A stretch of 17,927 nt of DNA, taken from Planctomycetota bacterium (GTDB lineage: Bacteria > Planctomycetota > Planctomycetia > Pirellulales > UBA1268). Of the stretch, positions 1-8,029 are shown one piece after another. The notes beneath the pieces are model-generated. The model ran no database searches. It worked only from the letters and a program-made list of their open reading frames with translations, and was not told the origin of the DNA. Numbering within the stretch: position 1 is the first letter of the stretch; each line of letters begins with the position of its first letter. Where the stretch lies: assembly GCA_027622795.1 (NCBI GenBank), contig JAQBZA010000017.1, positions 1 to 17,927 of the forward strand, read 5' to 3'. The position numbers were made by a program, and so were the translations under genes.

Positions 1-3000
1 GCCGTTGCGAAACTCATGGCGGCCGGTGAGCAGCGCCGAGCGGGTGGGGGCACAGGTGGGGCTCACGTGATACTCGGTGAGCCGCACGCTCTCGTTGCGC
101 AGCCGATCGAGATGGGGTGTCTTGAGAATCGGGTTGCCGTGGGAGGCGATGTCGCCGTAACCCTGGTCATCAGTCATCACATAGATGATGTTGGGCCGGC
201 GACCGGCGTGGTTGGCCGCCGGTGCCGCGGCCGAGGGCGGGGCACTGGCCGCCCGTGACGCGGCGGCCAGCCGATCGGGCTGTCGCACCCCGCTGCCCTG
301 CCGTTTCGTAAGCGTGTCACCGAGATCGGTGCGGGCCGCCTCGGCGATCTGCTCCAGCCGCGCCACGACCGCGGGGTGTTCCTGGGCCACGTCCCGCTGT
401 TCACCGGGATCACTGACCAGGTTGTAGAGCGCCCGTCCAATCCGTTCCTGCCGGTACTTGCCAGGAATGCCATCCTGGCCCGGGGTCTGGCCCTGCATCG
501 TGCGATAGGCGTGGGGGAAAAAGAGCTTCCACGGCCCCTCCCGGACCGCCTGAAGCTCATTGGCGTTGTAGTAGAACAGGTACGTATCCGGCGCAGCGCT
601 GGCCCGCTTCGCGCCGCAGAGAATCTCAAGCCGGTCATGGCCATCGATGCGGCGGCCATCGACCACACAGTGGCCGGAGGCATCCTGCTTGAGCGGCTTT
701 CCAGTGAGGCGGGCGATCGAGGGCAGCAGGTCGATCGTCATCAACGGCTCATCGCTCACGCTGCCGGCCGGAATCCGACCCGGCAACCGGGCCACACAAG
801 GCACGCGGACGCCCCCCTCGAAGGCTGTTCCCTTGCCCTCACGGAGCGGACCTGCCGACCCGGCATGGTTTCCGTAGGAGAGCCAGGGGCCGTTGTCACT
901 GGTGAACACCACGAGGGTACTGTCGCTGTTTCCGGTTTCTTCAAGAGCCGCGAGGACTGCCCCTACCGAGGCGTCGATCTCGGCGATCACATCCCCGTAA
1001 AGTCCACCCGGTGCCGAGCCGCGAAACCCGCTGCTTGCGAACAACGGCACGTGTGGCATGGAGTGGGCCAGATAGAGAAAGAACGGGCGACGGTCTGCCG
1101 CGGAACCGGCCTGCTTGATGAAGTTGACCGCGCGCTCGGCGTACCGCTTGGTGAGCGTCTCCTGATCGGCGGGCGTGATCTCGGCGTCGATCACCGTCTC
1201 GTTTTCAAAAAGCGGCAGCGGGGGATAGCTTCCGGGCTTGGCCTCGGGATGGTGCGGCCACATATCGTTGGAGTAGGGCAGGCCGAAATACTCGTCGAAG
1301 CCGTGGCGGGTGGGGAGGAAGGCCGGGTGGTGGCCGAGATGCCACTTGCCCACCATGCCGGTGCGGTATCCACGCGCCTGCAGGAGTTCCGCGAGCGTTG
1401 TCTCCGCAGCAGCCAACCCGTGGGTGTTCTTCGGTCCGAGTGCCCCGTGAATACCGAGGCGATTGGGATAGCAGCCCGTGAGGAGTGCCGCCCGCGATGC
1501 CGAGCAGACTGCCTGAGCCACATGGAAGTCGGTAAACCGAATGCCTTCCCGGGCCAGACGATCGATATGAGGCGTGGCCACGAAGCCACCGCCGAAGCAA
1601 CTCGGATCTCCGTAACCCATGTCATCGGCAAAGATGACGACCACGTTGGGAGACGGATCTGGCCGTTGTGGCTGGGCCGAGGTCGCGGCGGGCCTCTTCA
1701 TGTCAGCAGCCTTCTGTTTGGCCGGGGGCGACGCATGCTGGCCGTCGAGTTCTGCCAGCCGGCGGCACTGCTCGTTGATCTCGTTCCACGTCTGTTCCAG
1801 CGCGGCCACCCGCTGCGGCTGGCCGCTGGCCAGATTCATGGTTTCGGTGCGATCGCCAGCAAGGTCATACAGCTCCCATGCCTGGTTTTTTGGAGCCACG
1901 AGTTTCCAACTACCAACACGAACGGCGCGGTGGCCGTCGTGGCACCACCACAGCGTTTCATGGGGCGACGGCGCCGATGGATCGCTAAGGCAGGCCGCAA
2001 AACTTTTGCCCTGGAGCGGGGGCACCGGCTGACCATCGTGCTCGGCGGACGCCGCAACACCGGCCAGGTCAAGCACGGTCGGCACGACGTCGATCACATG
2101 CACCGGCTGCGTACGGAGGGCGCTCCGCGAGGAGAAACCCCGGGGCCAGTGGACGATCCACGGCGTAGCGATGCCTCCTTCATGGACCCAGGTCTTGTGG
2201 CGGCGAAACGGCGTGTTCGCGCAGCTGGAAAAGCCCGGACCAAGGCAGAGATAGGTGCCCGATGAACCCGGTGGCAGCGCCGGGTCATGCCCCTTGCCGC
2301 GAATCATGATCTCGGCCGAGGCGCCGTTGTCACTCAAAAAGAGGATCAGCGTGTCTTCGAGGGCATTCATCGCCCGCAGTTGAGCCACGATCGTTCCGAC
2401 CGCGCGGTCCATCATTTCAACCATCGCGGCATGGATCGCCATCTTCGTGGCCTGAAAATCATGCTGCTCGGGCGAGAGGCTCACCCAGGGCAGCGGCCGG
2501 TCGATTTCACCAGCACCCAACTTCGCCAGCACCTCAGGCTTCGGCTGATAGGGCGGGCCAACCTCGCGCTCGAGCGGCGAGAGACTCGCGTCGATGATGC
2601 CGCGATCGACCAGCCGCTGGTAACGGGCCTGCCGCAGGGCATCCCAGCCTTCCAGATAACGGGCTTTGTACTTGGCAGCGACGTCGTGCGGAGCGTGAAG
2701 CGGAAAGTGGGGCGAGGTGAAGGCGACGTAGCTGAAGAACGGAACGCCGGCGTGTCCGGCGGCATGGTCCCGCAGGCACTCGGCCGCGTGGTCGCCGACG
2801 GCGGTGGTGACATAAAAGTCGTTGCCCGCCGGGATCGGCTGGCCATCGACCGTCACCCCTGCGGGATCGAAAAAGTCATTCTGACCCCCTTCGATCTGCA
2901 GTGATCGCACAAAGCCCTGCTCGCGGGGGTCGCCGTCGATATGCCACTTTCCCGAGTGATACGAACGATAGCCGGCAGGCGCGAGGAGCGCCGGAAGCAG

Positions 3001-3330
3001 TCGGGCCCACGCGGGCCGGCGATGACCACCACTCCCTCCCTTGATTCCCGGTGAGGAATCACGGCGGATCGCCTGGGCGTAGTATCCGGTGAGCAGCGCC
3101 CCGCGAGTTGGCCAGCAGCGGGCGGTGTTGTAACCCTGCGTAAACCGCAATCCGCCGGCCGCGAGTTGATCAAGATGGGGTGTGTCAATTTCGCCGCCGT
3201 AGCAGCCCAGATCGGAGAAGCCGAGATCGTCGGCGAGGATGATGACGACGTTTGGTGGTGCGGCGTCGGCGCGTACCGCTGCGGCGAATGCCAACACGAC
3301 CGGCAGCCAGATGGACCAGATCAATCGCAT
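1..3330 (-). CDS. Tandem multi-sulfatase polyprotein (two complete sulfatase modules plus the start of a third); 3' end beyond window
   Basis: One frame is open from the ATG at 3330 to base 1 (1110 codons, no stop) and continues off the left edge. Residues 1-24 are a Sec signal peptide (MRLIWSIWLPVV...). Module 1 (about 27-525) has metal ligands ADDLG (D34/D35), formylglycine site C72-W-P-T-R, GKWH, and SDNG at D334/N335; it resembles AtsA-type arylsulfatases (NTPFRRHKTWVHEGG). Module 2 (about 562-1005) has ADDMG (D569/D570), C609-S-A-S-R, GKWHLG and SDNG at D812/N813. Module 3 begins at about 1045 with RPNIIYVMTDDQGYG and C1093-A-P-T-R. Linkers 527-561 and 1007-1045 are rich in Ala, Pro and Gln. 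Usual family members are single modules of roughly 450-550 residues. Each module should hydrolyse sulfate esters after Cys-to-formylglycine maturation; substrates are unknown. The start is supported by AGGAGA at 3339-3344, 8 nt upstream. It is the third gene of a probable minus-strand sulfatase/ThuA cluster. Confidence 0.93.
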   Translation of the reverse strand, partial: MRLIWSIWLPVVLAFAAAVRADAAPPNVVIILADDLGFSDLGCYGGEIDTPHLDQLAAGGLRFTQGYNTARCWPTRGALLTGYYAQAIRRDSSPGIKGGSGGHRRPAWARLLPALLAPAGYRSYHSGKWHIDGDPREQGFVRSLQIEGGQNDFFDPAGVTVDGQPIPAGNDFYVTTAVGDHAAECLRDHAAGHAGVPFFSYVAFTSPHFPLHAPHDVAAKYKARYLEGWDALRQARYQRLVDRGIIDASLSPLEREVGPPYQPKPEVLAKLGAGEIDRPLPWVSLSPEQHDFQATKMAIHAAMVEMMDRAVGTIVAQLRAMNALEDTLILFLSDNGASAEIMIRGKGHDPALPPGSSGTYLCLGPGFSSCANTPFRRHKTWVHEGGIATPWIVHWPRGFSSRSALRTQPVHVIDVVPTVLDLAGVAASAEHDGQPVPPLQGKSFAACLSDPSAPSPHETLWWCHDGHRAVRVGSWKLVAPKNQAWELYDLAGDRTETMNLASGQPQRVAALEQTWNEINEQCRRLAELDGQHASPPAKQKAADMKRPAATSAQPQRPDPSPNVVVIFADDMGYGDPSCFGGGFVATPHIDRLAREGIRFTDFHVAQAVCSASRAALLTGCYPNRLGIHGALGPKNTHGLAAAETTLAELLQARGYRTGMVGKWHLGHHPAFLPTRHGFDEYFGLPYSNDMWPHHPEAKPGSYPPLPLFENETVIDAEITPADQETLTKRYAERAVNFIKQAGSAADRRPFFLYLAHSMPHVPLFASSGFRGSAPGGLYGDVIAEIDASVGAVLAALEETGNSDSTLVVFTSDNGPWLSYGNHAGSAGPLREGKGTAFEGGVRVPCVARLPGRIPAGSVSDEPLMTIDLLPSIARLTGKPLKQDASGHCVVDGRRIDGHDRLEILCGAKRASAAPDTYLFYYNANELQAVREGPWKLFFPHAYRTMQGQTPGQDGIPGKYRQERIGRALYNLVSDPGEQRDVAQEHPAVVARLEQIAEAARTDLGDTLTKRQGSGVRQPDRLAAASRAASAPPSAAAPAANHAGRRPNIIYVMTDDQGYGDIASHGNPILKTPHLDRLRNESVRLTEYHVSPTCAPTRSALLTGRHEFRNG

Positions 3331-3358
3331 GAGAACTGTCTCCTGTTCTTTTCGCACC

Positions 3359-3499
3359 GGCTCAGGGTCGCCCCTGTCATCTCGCCGGACGCTCACTCCG
3401 CCCATCCTGGGCTCCGCTCGCTCGGACCTGACTGCGCTCCGGCATCGTGCCTCCGCTGGTCAGCTACGCCGGCTCTCTTGGGAGGGGCGACCCTGAGCC
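3359..3499. repeat. Fold-back element with perfect 17-bp inverted ends
   Basis: Bases 3359-3375 (ggctcagggtcgcccct) are the exact reverse complement of 3483-3499. Inside lie a second short pair (gccgg 3384-3388 with ccggc 3469-3473) and a third (ctgac 3428-3432 with gtcag 3459-3463), so the whole 141-bp stretch can fold into an interrupted long hairpin. It lies between the ThuA stop and the multi-sulfatase start, 15 nt from the latter's Shine-Dalgarno sequence. It could be a dispersed planctomycete repeat or MITE-like remnant, a terminator/attenuator, or an RNA-processing structure. The inverted ends are directly visible; the function is not. Confidence 0.7.
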
Positions 3500-3533
3500 T
3501 CCCCGTAAGTGAATTGAATGGTGGGTTGTTTTG

Positions 3534-4673
3534 TCACGGCTTTTCGAGTTCGGTGAGGAGCTTCGCAAAGGCGGCGCTACGGGCGTCGGGGTTCATTCCA
3601 CGAATCTCGACGAGTATCGGCCGCAGGCTGGTGGCCCACGCGGGATCCTTCGCAATCTTGGCGTCGGCCTTGGCGAGCAGGCTGTCGGCATCGCCGCTGG
3701 TCGCAGCCGCTGCGGCGGCGATCACGCTGCGGAGATATTCGGCTGCCTGCACAGCGGGATTGGCCGCTGCCGGCGCATCAAACCGGCCGAGCGACCAGGC
3801 GATGCCTTCGAGCATGTGCTTCTGGAACATCGGCTCCTTCCAGGTGGCGTCGTTGTGGCCAAAGTTCGTGTAGAAGACACGCCCTTTGCCATGATCACGG
3901 ACCCACGACACCGGCACATGCCAGGGCTCCTTCGGTGTGCTCGCCGGCATGTCGAGGCTGACGAGCACGCGGAGGTTTTCGGGCTTCAGCCGCATGTCGT
4001 ACTGGTAGATCTCGTCCTTCCAGCGAAACCGTGGCGGAAACATCGCCGTGAGCCGGTGATTCGGCTCGTGGATCACGAAACCATGCTCACCACCGCCACC
4101 CCACGGGTGGCCAGCAAAGTGCCCGCCAATGAAATCGCAGTAGGCGTCGGAGCTCTTGAACGTGTCGGTGGCCGCATGCATGCCGACAAACGCCTTGCCC
4201 GACTTCACCCACTCAAGCAGCCCAGCCAGATCGGGTACGGGGAGATCGCCCGTCGTGTTGACGAACATCACACCGTCGAACTGGGCGAGTGTCTCGGGGG
4301 CAAACGCTTTTGCAAACGCTCCCTTGAGTGTCGCCTGCCAGGCAGCGTCGTCCTTTCTGAACTGCTCTTGCGCCGCCTTGAACGCAACCTGCTCCCGCTG
4401 CCAGTCGGCATCGCTTGTGTCCTTGCCGCGCCGCGGCGGCTTGGGCTGTGGAAGCCGGCCCGGCGGCATCCGCAGGAAGTCAACGTGAAAAAGACCGCTC
4501 GTGCGACCCATCTCCTCAAGCACGGGCTCGGCTGTGGCGATCGAGCCATGACGAAAGCCGGCGGTGACCGTCACCACGAGAAATCGCGCGGGTGGTTTCA
4601 TGTCGTCGGCACGTGACCCGCCGACAGCGGTCACGATGACAAGCATGGCAAGCATAAGAATGCGACTGGGCAT
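3534..4673 (-). CDS. Exported ThuA-like (trehalose-utilisation family) protein
   Basis: The 379-residue product starts with a signal peptide (MPSRILMLAMLVIVTAVGG, cleavage near SRA-DD). Residues 30-297 carry the ThuA pattern, a glutamine-amidotransferase-like fold: FLVVTVTAGFRHGS near 31-44, FDGVMFVNTTGD at 132-143, GMHAATD at 164-170, FIGGHFAGHPWG at 181-192 and TNFGHNDATW at 269-278. A charged helical insertion (about 80-125) and a helical C-terminal extension (about 300-379) exceed the core domain. ThuA was named from a trehalose/disaccharide utilisation locus; the planctomycete relatives lack a proven reaction. It lies 54 bp downstream of the lone sulfatase stop and 203 bp upstream of the multi-sulfatase, which suggests a shared transcript. 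The ATG start has only a weak AAAGG in front, but the signal peptide begins right there. Confidence 0.88.
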   Translation of the reverse strand: MPSRILMLAMLVIVTAVGGSRADDMKPPARFLVVTVTAGFRHGSIATAEPVLEEMGRTSGLFHVDFLRMPPGRLPQPKPPRRGKDTSDADWQREQVAFKAAQEQFRKDDAAWQATLKGAFAKAFAPETLAQFDGVMFVNTTGDLPVPDLAGLLEWVKSGKAFVGMHAATDTFKSSDAYCDFIGGHFAGHPWGGGGEHGFVIHEPNHRLTAMFPPRFRWKDEIYQYDMRLKPENLRVLVSLDMPASTPKEPWHVPVSWVRDHGKGRVFYTNFGHNDATWKEPMFQKHMLEGIAWSLGRFDAPAAANPAVQAAEYLRSVIAAAAAATSGDADSLLAKADAKIAKDPAWATSLRPILVEIRGMNPDARSAAFAKLLTELEKP

Positions 4674-4727
4674 TGATGAACCTTTGCTAAAGATGGCCGA
4701 GGAAAGAACGAGCGGGGCGGGTATGGC

Positions 4728-6143
4728 TTACGGTAACTCCCGAGACGGTTTCCACCAGACGTCGAGGCTCTGTGTGAGATCGTGGACGATGTCGGGATGG
4801 GCAGCGGCGACGTTGTGCGTCTCGTCGGGGTCGGCAACGACGTCGTAGAGTTCGACCTCGCCCCGCTCGTACCGCTCCCTCGACTGTGGATCGACGAGCC
4901 GCCCCTCCTCGATCGGAAAGGCGCCACCCCTCCCAGCAGTCGCAGGCGCGATCAGTTTCCAGAGCCGACCATCCGGCTCTCGTCGCACCGTCCACCGCCA
5001 GAGCAGGCTCCGCGCCGGGTCGTCCAAGTCGACAAGCGTGTGCGTGTAACACTCACCGAAGAGTTGGTTGCGGGCGTTGACGGCCGCTTCGTCCAACAGG
5101 TTCACGCCAGGCAGGCCGGCCGGCGCCGGCACCCCACAGGCCGCCAGCACGGTCGGCATGATGTCGAGTGAACTGGCCAGCGCCGGACTGTGGCTCGGCT
5201 CGATCACCCCGGGCTGTCGCACCATGATCGGTGTTCGCAGGCCGCCGTCGTAGGGGGAGAGCTTTGACTTCGGTGCAAACCGGCCCTGCTCGGGATTGGT
5301 GATCCAGCCGTTGTCGGTAACGTAGACGACAAGCGTGTCCTTCGTGAGCCCCGCGCGGTCGAGATAGTCCAGCAGGTCACCGACACTTCGGTCGAATCGC
5401 TCCACATTGCCCCAGTATCTGGCGACGTGGATGCTTGCGGTGAGACTCGAATAGTGATCGACGAGTTCCTTACTCGGATCGTGTGGGTCGTGCGGCAGCA
5501 TCGGGGCATACCAGACGAGGAAGGGTTTCTGGTCACCACGGCAACGGTCCACGAAGTCGTAGACGGGTTGCATCGTCTTCCGTCCGATCGCGAGGCCATC
5601 GTCACCGTGCCGCCCCCCCTGCGTCATGCCCTCCGTAAACCCACCGTGCGAAAAATGCCCCTGCCACCACTTGCCGGTTTGCAGGCTTGCATAGCCGTGC
5701 TGCGCCAGCAAGGCGGGCAGCAGCGGCCACTCTCCGAGGTGGCGATTCATCACCTCGCGGCCATCCCGAAAACGTTTTTGCCCCTCTGGCGACCGGCGAC
5801 CCACCCCCGGCTTTTCCGGGGGATCGTTGCCAACAATCCGATGGTCGTGCGGATAGCGGCCGGTAATGATCGAGGCGAGGCTCGGGCAGCACAGGCTTGA
5901 GGGCACGTAGCCGTGCGGGAAGACGAGGCTTTCGCGGGCCAGGCGATCAAGCGCGGGCGTCCGCAGGTGAGCGTGCCCCAAAAAGCCATAGTCCCGCCAA
6001 TGCTGATCGTCGGAAATGATGAGGACGACGTTTCGTGGCCGCGCGGTGGCCGCGGGGGCGGCCATGGCGTGACGATCTCGCCCCACCCCAAGACACACAA
6101 CGAGACCGAACACTCCCGCCAGTAAGAATCTCATCGTTTTCAT
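4728..6143 (-). CDS. Exported sulfatase with variant active site (CCPSL, GKWW)
   Basis: This 471-residue sulfatase begins with a signal peptide (MKTMRFLLAGVFGLVVCLGV). The N-terminal metal site is SDDQHWRDYG (D45/D46), the formylglycine region is C85-C-P-S-L89, and the second metal site is VTDNGW (D277/N278). The C-terminus has the usual ELYDVVADPDETHNV segment. Two normally conserved positions differ: the Arg of CxPSR is Leu89, and GKWH reads GKWW (K158-W159-W160). I recall related CxPSL sulfatases in other planctomycetes, so this is probably a subfamily and not a dead enzyme, but activity is unproven. The frame stays open upstream to a GTG at 6221; I chose ATG 6143 because the hydrophobic signal peptide starts there, though its Shine-Dalgarno (GGGTGG) is poor. 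ATG 6134 is possible. It heads the minus-strand cluster and is divergent from the PhoD gene. Confidence 0.92.
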   Translation of the reverse strand: MKTMRFLLAGVFGLVVCLGVGRDRHAMAAPAATARPRNVVLIISDDQHWRDYGFLGHAHLRTPALDRLARESLVFPHGYVPSSLCCPSLASIITGRYPHDHRIVGNDPPEKPGVGRRSPEGQKRFRDGREVMNRHLGEWPLLPALLAQHGYASLQTGKWWQGHFSHGGFTEGMTQGGRHGDDGLAIGRKTMQPVYDFVDRCRGDQKPFLVWYAPMLPHDPHDPSKELVDHYSSLTASIHVARYWGNVERFDRSVGDLLDYLDRAGLTKDTLVVYVTDNGWITNPEQGRFAPKSKLSPYDGGLRTPIMVRQPGVIEPSHSPALASSLDIMPTVLAACGVPAPAGLPGVNLLDEAAVNARNQLFGECYTHTLVDLDDPARSLLWRWTVRREPDGRLWKLIAPATAGRGGAFPIEEGRLVDPQSRERYERGEVELYDVVADPDETHNVAAAHPDIVHDLTQSLDVWWKPSRELP

Positions 6144-6211
6144 GGACGTCCACCCGGGGCTACACTCTGCCGACATATCGTAAACCGCAGCATTCTGACA
6201 CCTGCAGGGCC
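6144..6211. promoter_or_regulatory. Short divergent intergenic region (sulfatase / PhoD)
   Basis: These 68 bp separate the start codons of two divergently read genes, so both promoters should lie here or inside the opposing 5' ends. On the minus strand a TACGAT hexamer resembles a -10 box, but I find no convincing -35 at the right distance. On the plus strand no good pair stands out. The call rests on position and divergence, not on a motif. Confidence 0.35.
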
Positions 6212-7966
6212 ATGATGCCACCGACGACTCGGCAACGCTCGACCTTTCGCAAAGTTGCGGTCGCGCTGGGCACGCTTTGTTTGCTTGCCCGGATGGCCGA
6301 ATCCCCTGCTACCGAACCACCGCTTGAAGACCTTGATCCGGCACCATTTGGTGCGGAGTTTCCCAATCTCGACGGGTGGACGACCGGCGCCTGGTGGACG
6401 AAGCGAGCAAAACAGCAGCCCTTCTCCCTCGATGTGCCACGGGAGAAGGTGATCGCCTTTGCGCTCTACACAGTTACCGTTCATCCCGTGCACGGTGGCC
6501 CGCCCACCCCGACCGATGCCACCCTCAAACTCACCACCCAGCTTTTTCCACTCAAGCCGGGTGAGCTGCGGGAGGCCCGGCTCGAGATCCGACGGGGTGA
6601 GGCCTGGGAAGAGGTCGCGCGGTCCGTTGTGCGCTACCCCGGGTGGGATGCCCACTTCCGCGTCGAGCATTGGGACGCCACCCGTGACCACGCCTACCGC
6701 GTGCGGCATGGCGACGCGGCCATCTTTGAGGGTCTCGTTCGGCGGGATCCCGCCGACAAACAATCGATCTCCGTCGGCGTGCTCTCCTGCAATTCATCCA
6801 GGACGCCCGGGTCGCGGGAGGAGATCGTGGCGGGGCTGCGGGCCGCCAACCCCGACCTGCTCTTCTTTGCTGGCGACCAGTCATATCGCCATGAGCAGCA
6901 CACCTACGCCTGGATCGAGTTTGGCCTCCAGTTTCGCGACGTGATCCGCGACCGGCCGACCGTGACGATCCCTGACGATCACGACGTCGGCCATCCCAAC
7001 CTGTGGGGCGCCGGGGGGAAAAAGGCTCTCCGGAAAGACGGCGCTGATGGCGGCTACTTCTTTCCTGCCAGCTATGTGAACATGGTCGAGCGGCAGCAGA
7101 CCTGGCATCTTCCCGATCCGGTCGATCCCGTACCGGTCGATCAGGGAATCGGTGTCTATTTCACGCGGCTGGTCCTCGGCGGCGTCGACTTCGCGATTCT
7201 CGAAGATCGTAAGTTCAAGACGGGGCCGGCCGGCACGATTCCGCAGATGGGCCCGCGGCCCGACCACATCGTCGACCCGGCCTACGACCGCAAGGCGATC
7301 GACCTGCCGGGACTCGAGCTGCTTGGCCAACGACAGCTGGCTTGGTTAGGCCGCTGGGCCGATGCATGGCAGGGCATCCGTGCGAAGTGCGCGCTTTCCC
7401 AAACCGCCTTCTGCGGCGCCGTCCATCTGCACGGCAAACTCGACAACCGTCTCCTCGCTGATCTCGACTGCAACGGCTGGCCTCAGTCGGGCCGCAACGA
7501 GGCACTCCGGATTCTCACGCGGGCCCGGGCGACGCACCTGTGCGGCGACCAGCATCTGGCCGTGGTTGTCCAGCACGGCATCGACGCGCATGGCGACGGA
7601 CCATGGGCGTTCACGGCCCCGGCGATCGTCAACACGATCTACGGTCGCTGGTGGCATCCCCTCGACGAACGCTCCGGCGACAATGCCGTACCGAACAGCC
7701 CACTCCCGTGGACCGGTGACTATGAAGATGGGCTCGGCAACAGGATCTCAGTCGCGGCGTATGCAAATCCCGGGGATGTTGCTGACGAAAAACAACGTGG
7801 CGACGGCTACGGGATCGCCCGGTTTGACTTTGCCGACCAGACCCGCGGGCCGGACGGGACGATCACCTTCGAATGCTGGCCACGGTTTCCACGGCCCGAC
7901 GTTGATGGCAGGCCGACGCAATATCCGGGCTGGCCGGTGCACGTGCCGATGAAACCAAGCAAGTAA
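6212..7966 (+). CDS. PhoD-like metallophosphatase (alkaline phosphatase D family)
   Basis: The 584-residue product has an N-terminal export signal with a basic stretch and hydrophobic core (about 12-29, RKVAVALGTLCLLA). A beta-rich N-terminal domain (about 40-185) precedes the metallophosphatase domain. PhoD hallmarks are FFAGDQSY with G221-D222-Q223, IPDDHDVG with D255-D256-H257-D258, and a late CGDQHLA with D446/H448; the C-terminal part has AYANPGD and RGDGYGIARFDF, typical of planctomycete PhoD relatives. Such enzymes are metal-dependent, exported phosphomono- or diesterases. The frame extends upstream to 6035 without a signal peptide, so I start at ATG 6212; the adjacent ATG 6215 has better spacing to AGGG at 6204-6207. 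It stands alone on the plus strand, ending against a convergent gene. Family assignment is firm, substrate unknown. Confidence 0.92.
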   Translation: MMPPTTRQRSTFRKVAVALGTLCLLARMAESPATEPPLEDLDPAPFGAEFPNLDGWTTGAWWTKRAKQQPFSLDVPREKVIAFALYTVTVHPVHGGPPTPTDATLKLTTQLFPLKPGELREARLEIRRGEAWEEVARSVVRYPGWDAHFRVEHWDATRDHAYRVRHGDAAIFEGLVRRDPADKQSISVGVLSCNSSRTPGSREEIVAGLRAANPDLLFFAGDQSYRHEQHTYAWIEFGLQFRDVIRDRPTVTIPDDHDVGHPNLWGAGGKKALRKDGADGGYFFPASYVNMVERQQTWHLPDPVDPVPVDQGIGVYFTRLVLGGVDFAILEDRKFKTGPAGTIPQMGPRPDHIVDPAYDRKAIDLPGLELLGQRQLAWLGRWADAWQGIRAKCALSQTAFCGAVHLHGKLDNRLLADLDCNGWPQSGRNEALRILTRARATHLCGDQHLAVVVQHGIDAHGDGPWAFTAPAIVNTIYGRWWHPLDERSGDNAVPNSPLPWTGDYEDGLGNRISVAAYANPGDVADEKQRGDGYGIARFDFADQTRGPDGTITFECWPRFPRPDVDGRPTQYPGWPVHVPMKPSK

Positions 7967-7970
7967 GACA

Positions 7971-8000
7971 GGCTTGCGCCCACCGCATGGCGCGAGAGCC
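7971..8000. terminator. Hairpin between convergent genes, candidate bidirectional terminator
   Basis: The 63-bp gap between the PhoD stop (7966) and the DUF1501 stop (8030, minus strand) holds a GC-rich hairpin. Bases 7971-7974 (ggct) pair with 7997-8000 (agcc), and 7975-7980 (tgcgcc) pair with 7989-7994 (ggcgcg), with one wobble pair and a 2-nt bulge, around an 8-nt loop. There is no clear T-tract on either side, so rho-independent termination is only suggested by location and symmetry. Confidence 0.45.
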
Positions 8001-8029
8001 ACGGGCACGCATCCAAGAGCGGATCGAGC

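Noticed and set aside
1..1701. Splitting the multi-sulfatase into separate genes
   Set aside because: No stop codon separates the modules, and the only internal start near a module boundary (ATG 1701) would give a sulfatase without an export signal.
376..2265. 629-codon plus-strand open frame
   Set aside because: It lies codon-for-codon opposite the multi-sulfatase and its translation shows no recognisable family; it is an antisense shadow of GC-rich codon usage.
1..3330. Fusion produced by recent tandem duplication
   Set aside because: The three modules differ in active-site motif and in flanking sequence; they do not read as near copies by eye.
3531..4616. 361-codon plus-strand open frame
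   Set aside because: It mirrors the ThuA gene, whose translation has clear family motifs and a signal peptide; the plus frame has none.
6144..6221. Longer lone-sulfatase start (GTG 6221)
   Set aside because: The extra residues precede a complete signal peptide, are not hydrophobic, and would overlap the start of the divergent PhoD gene.
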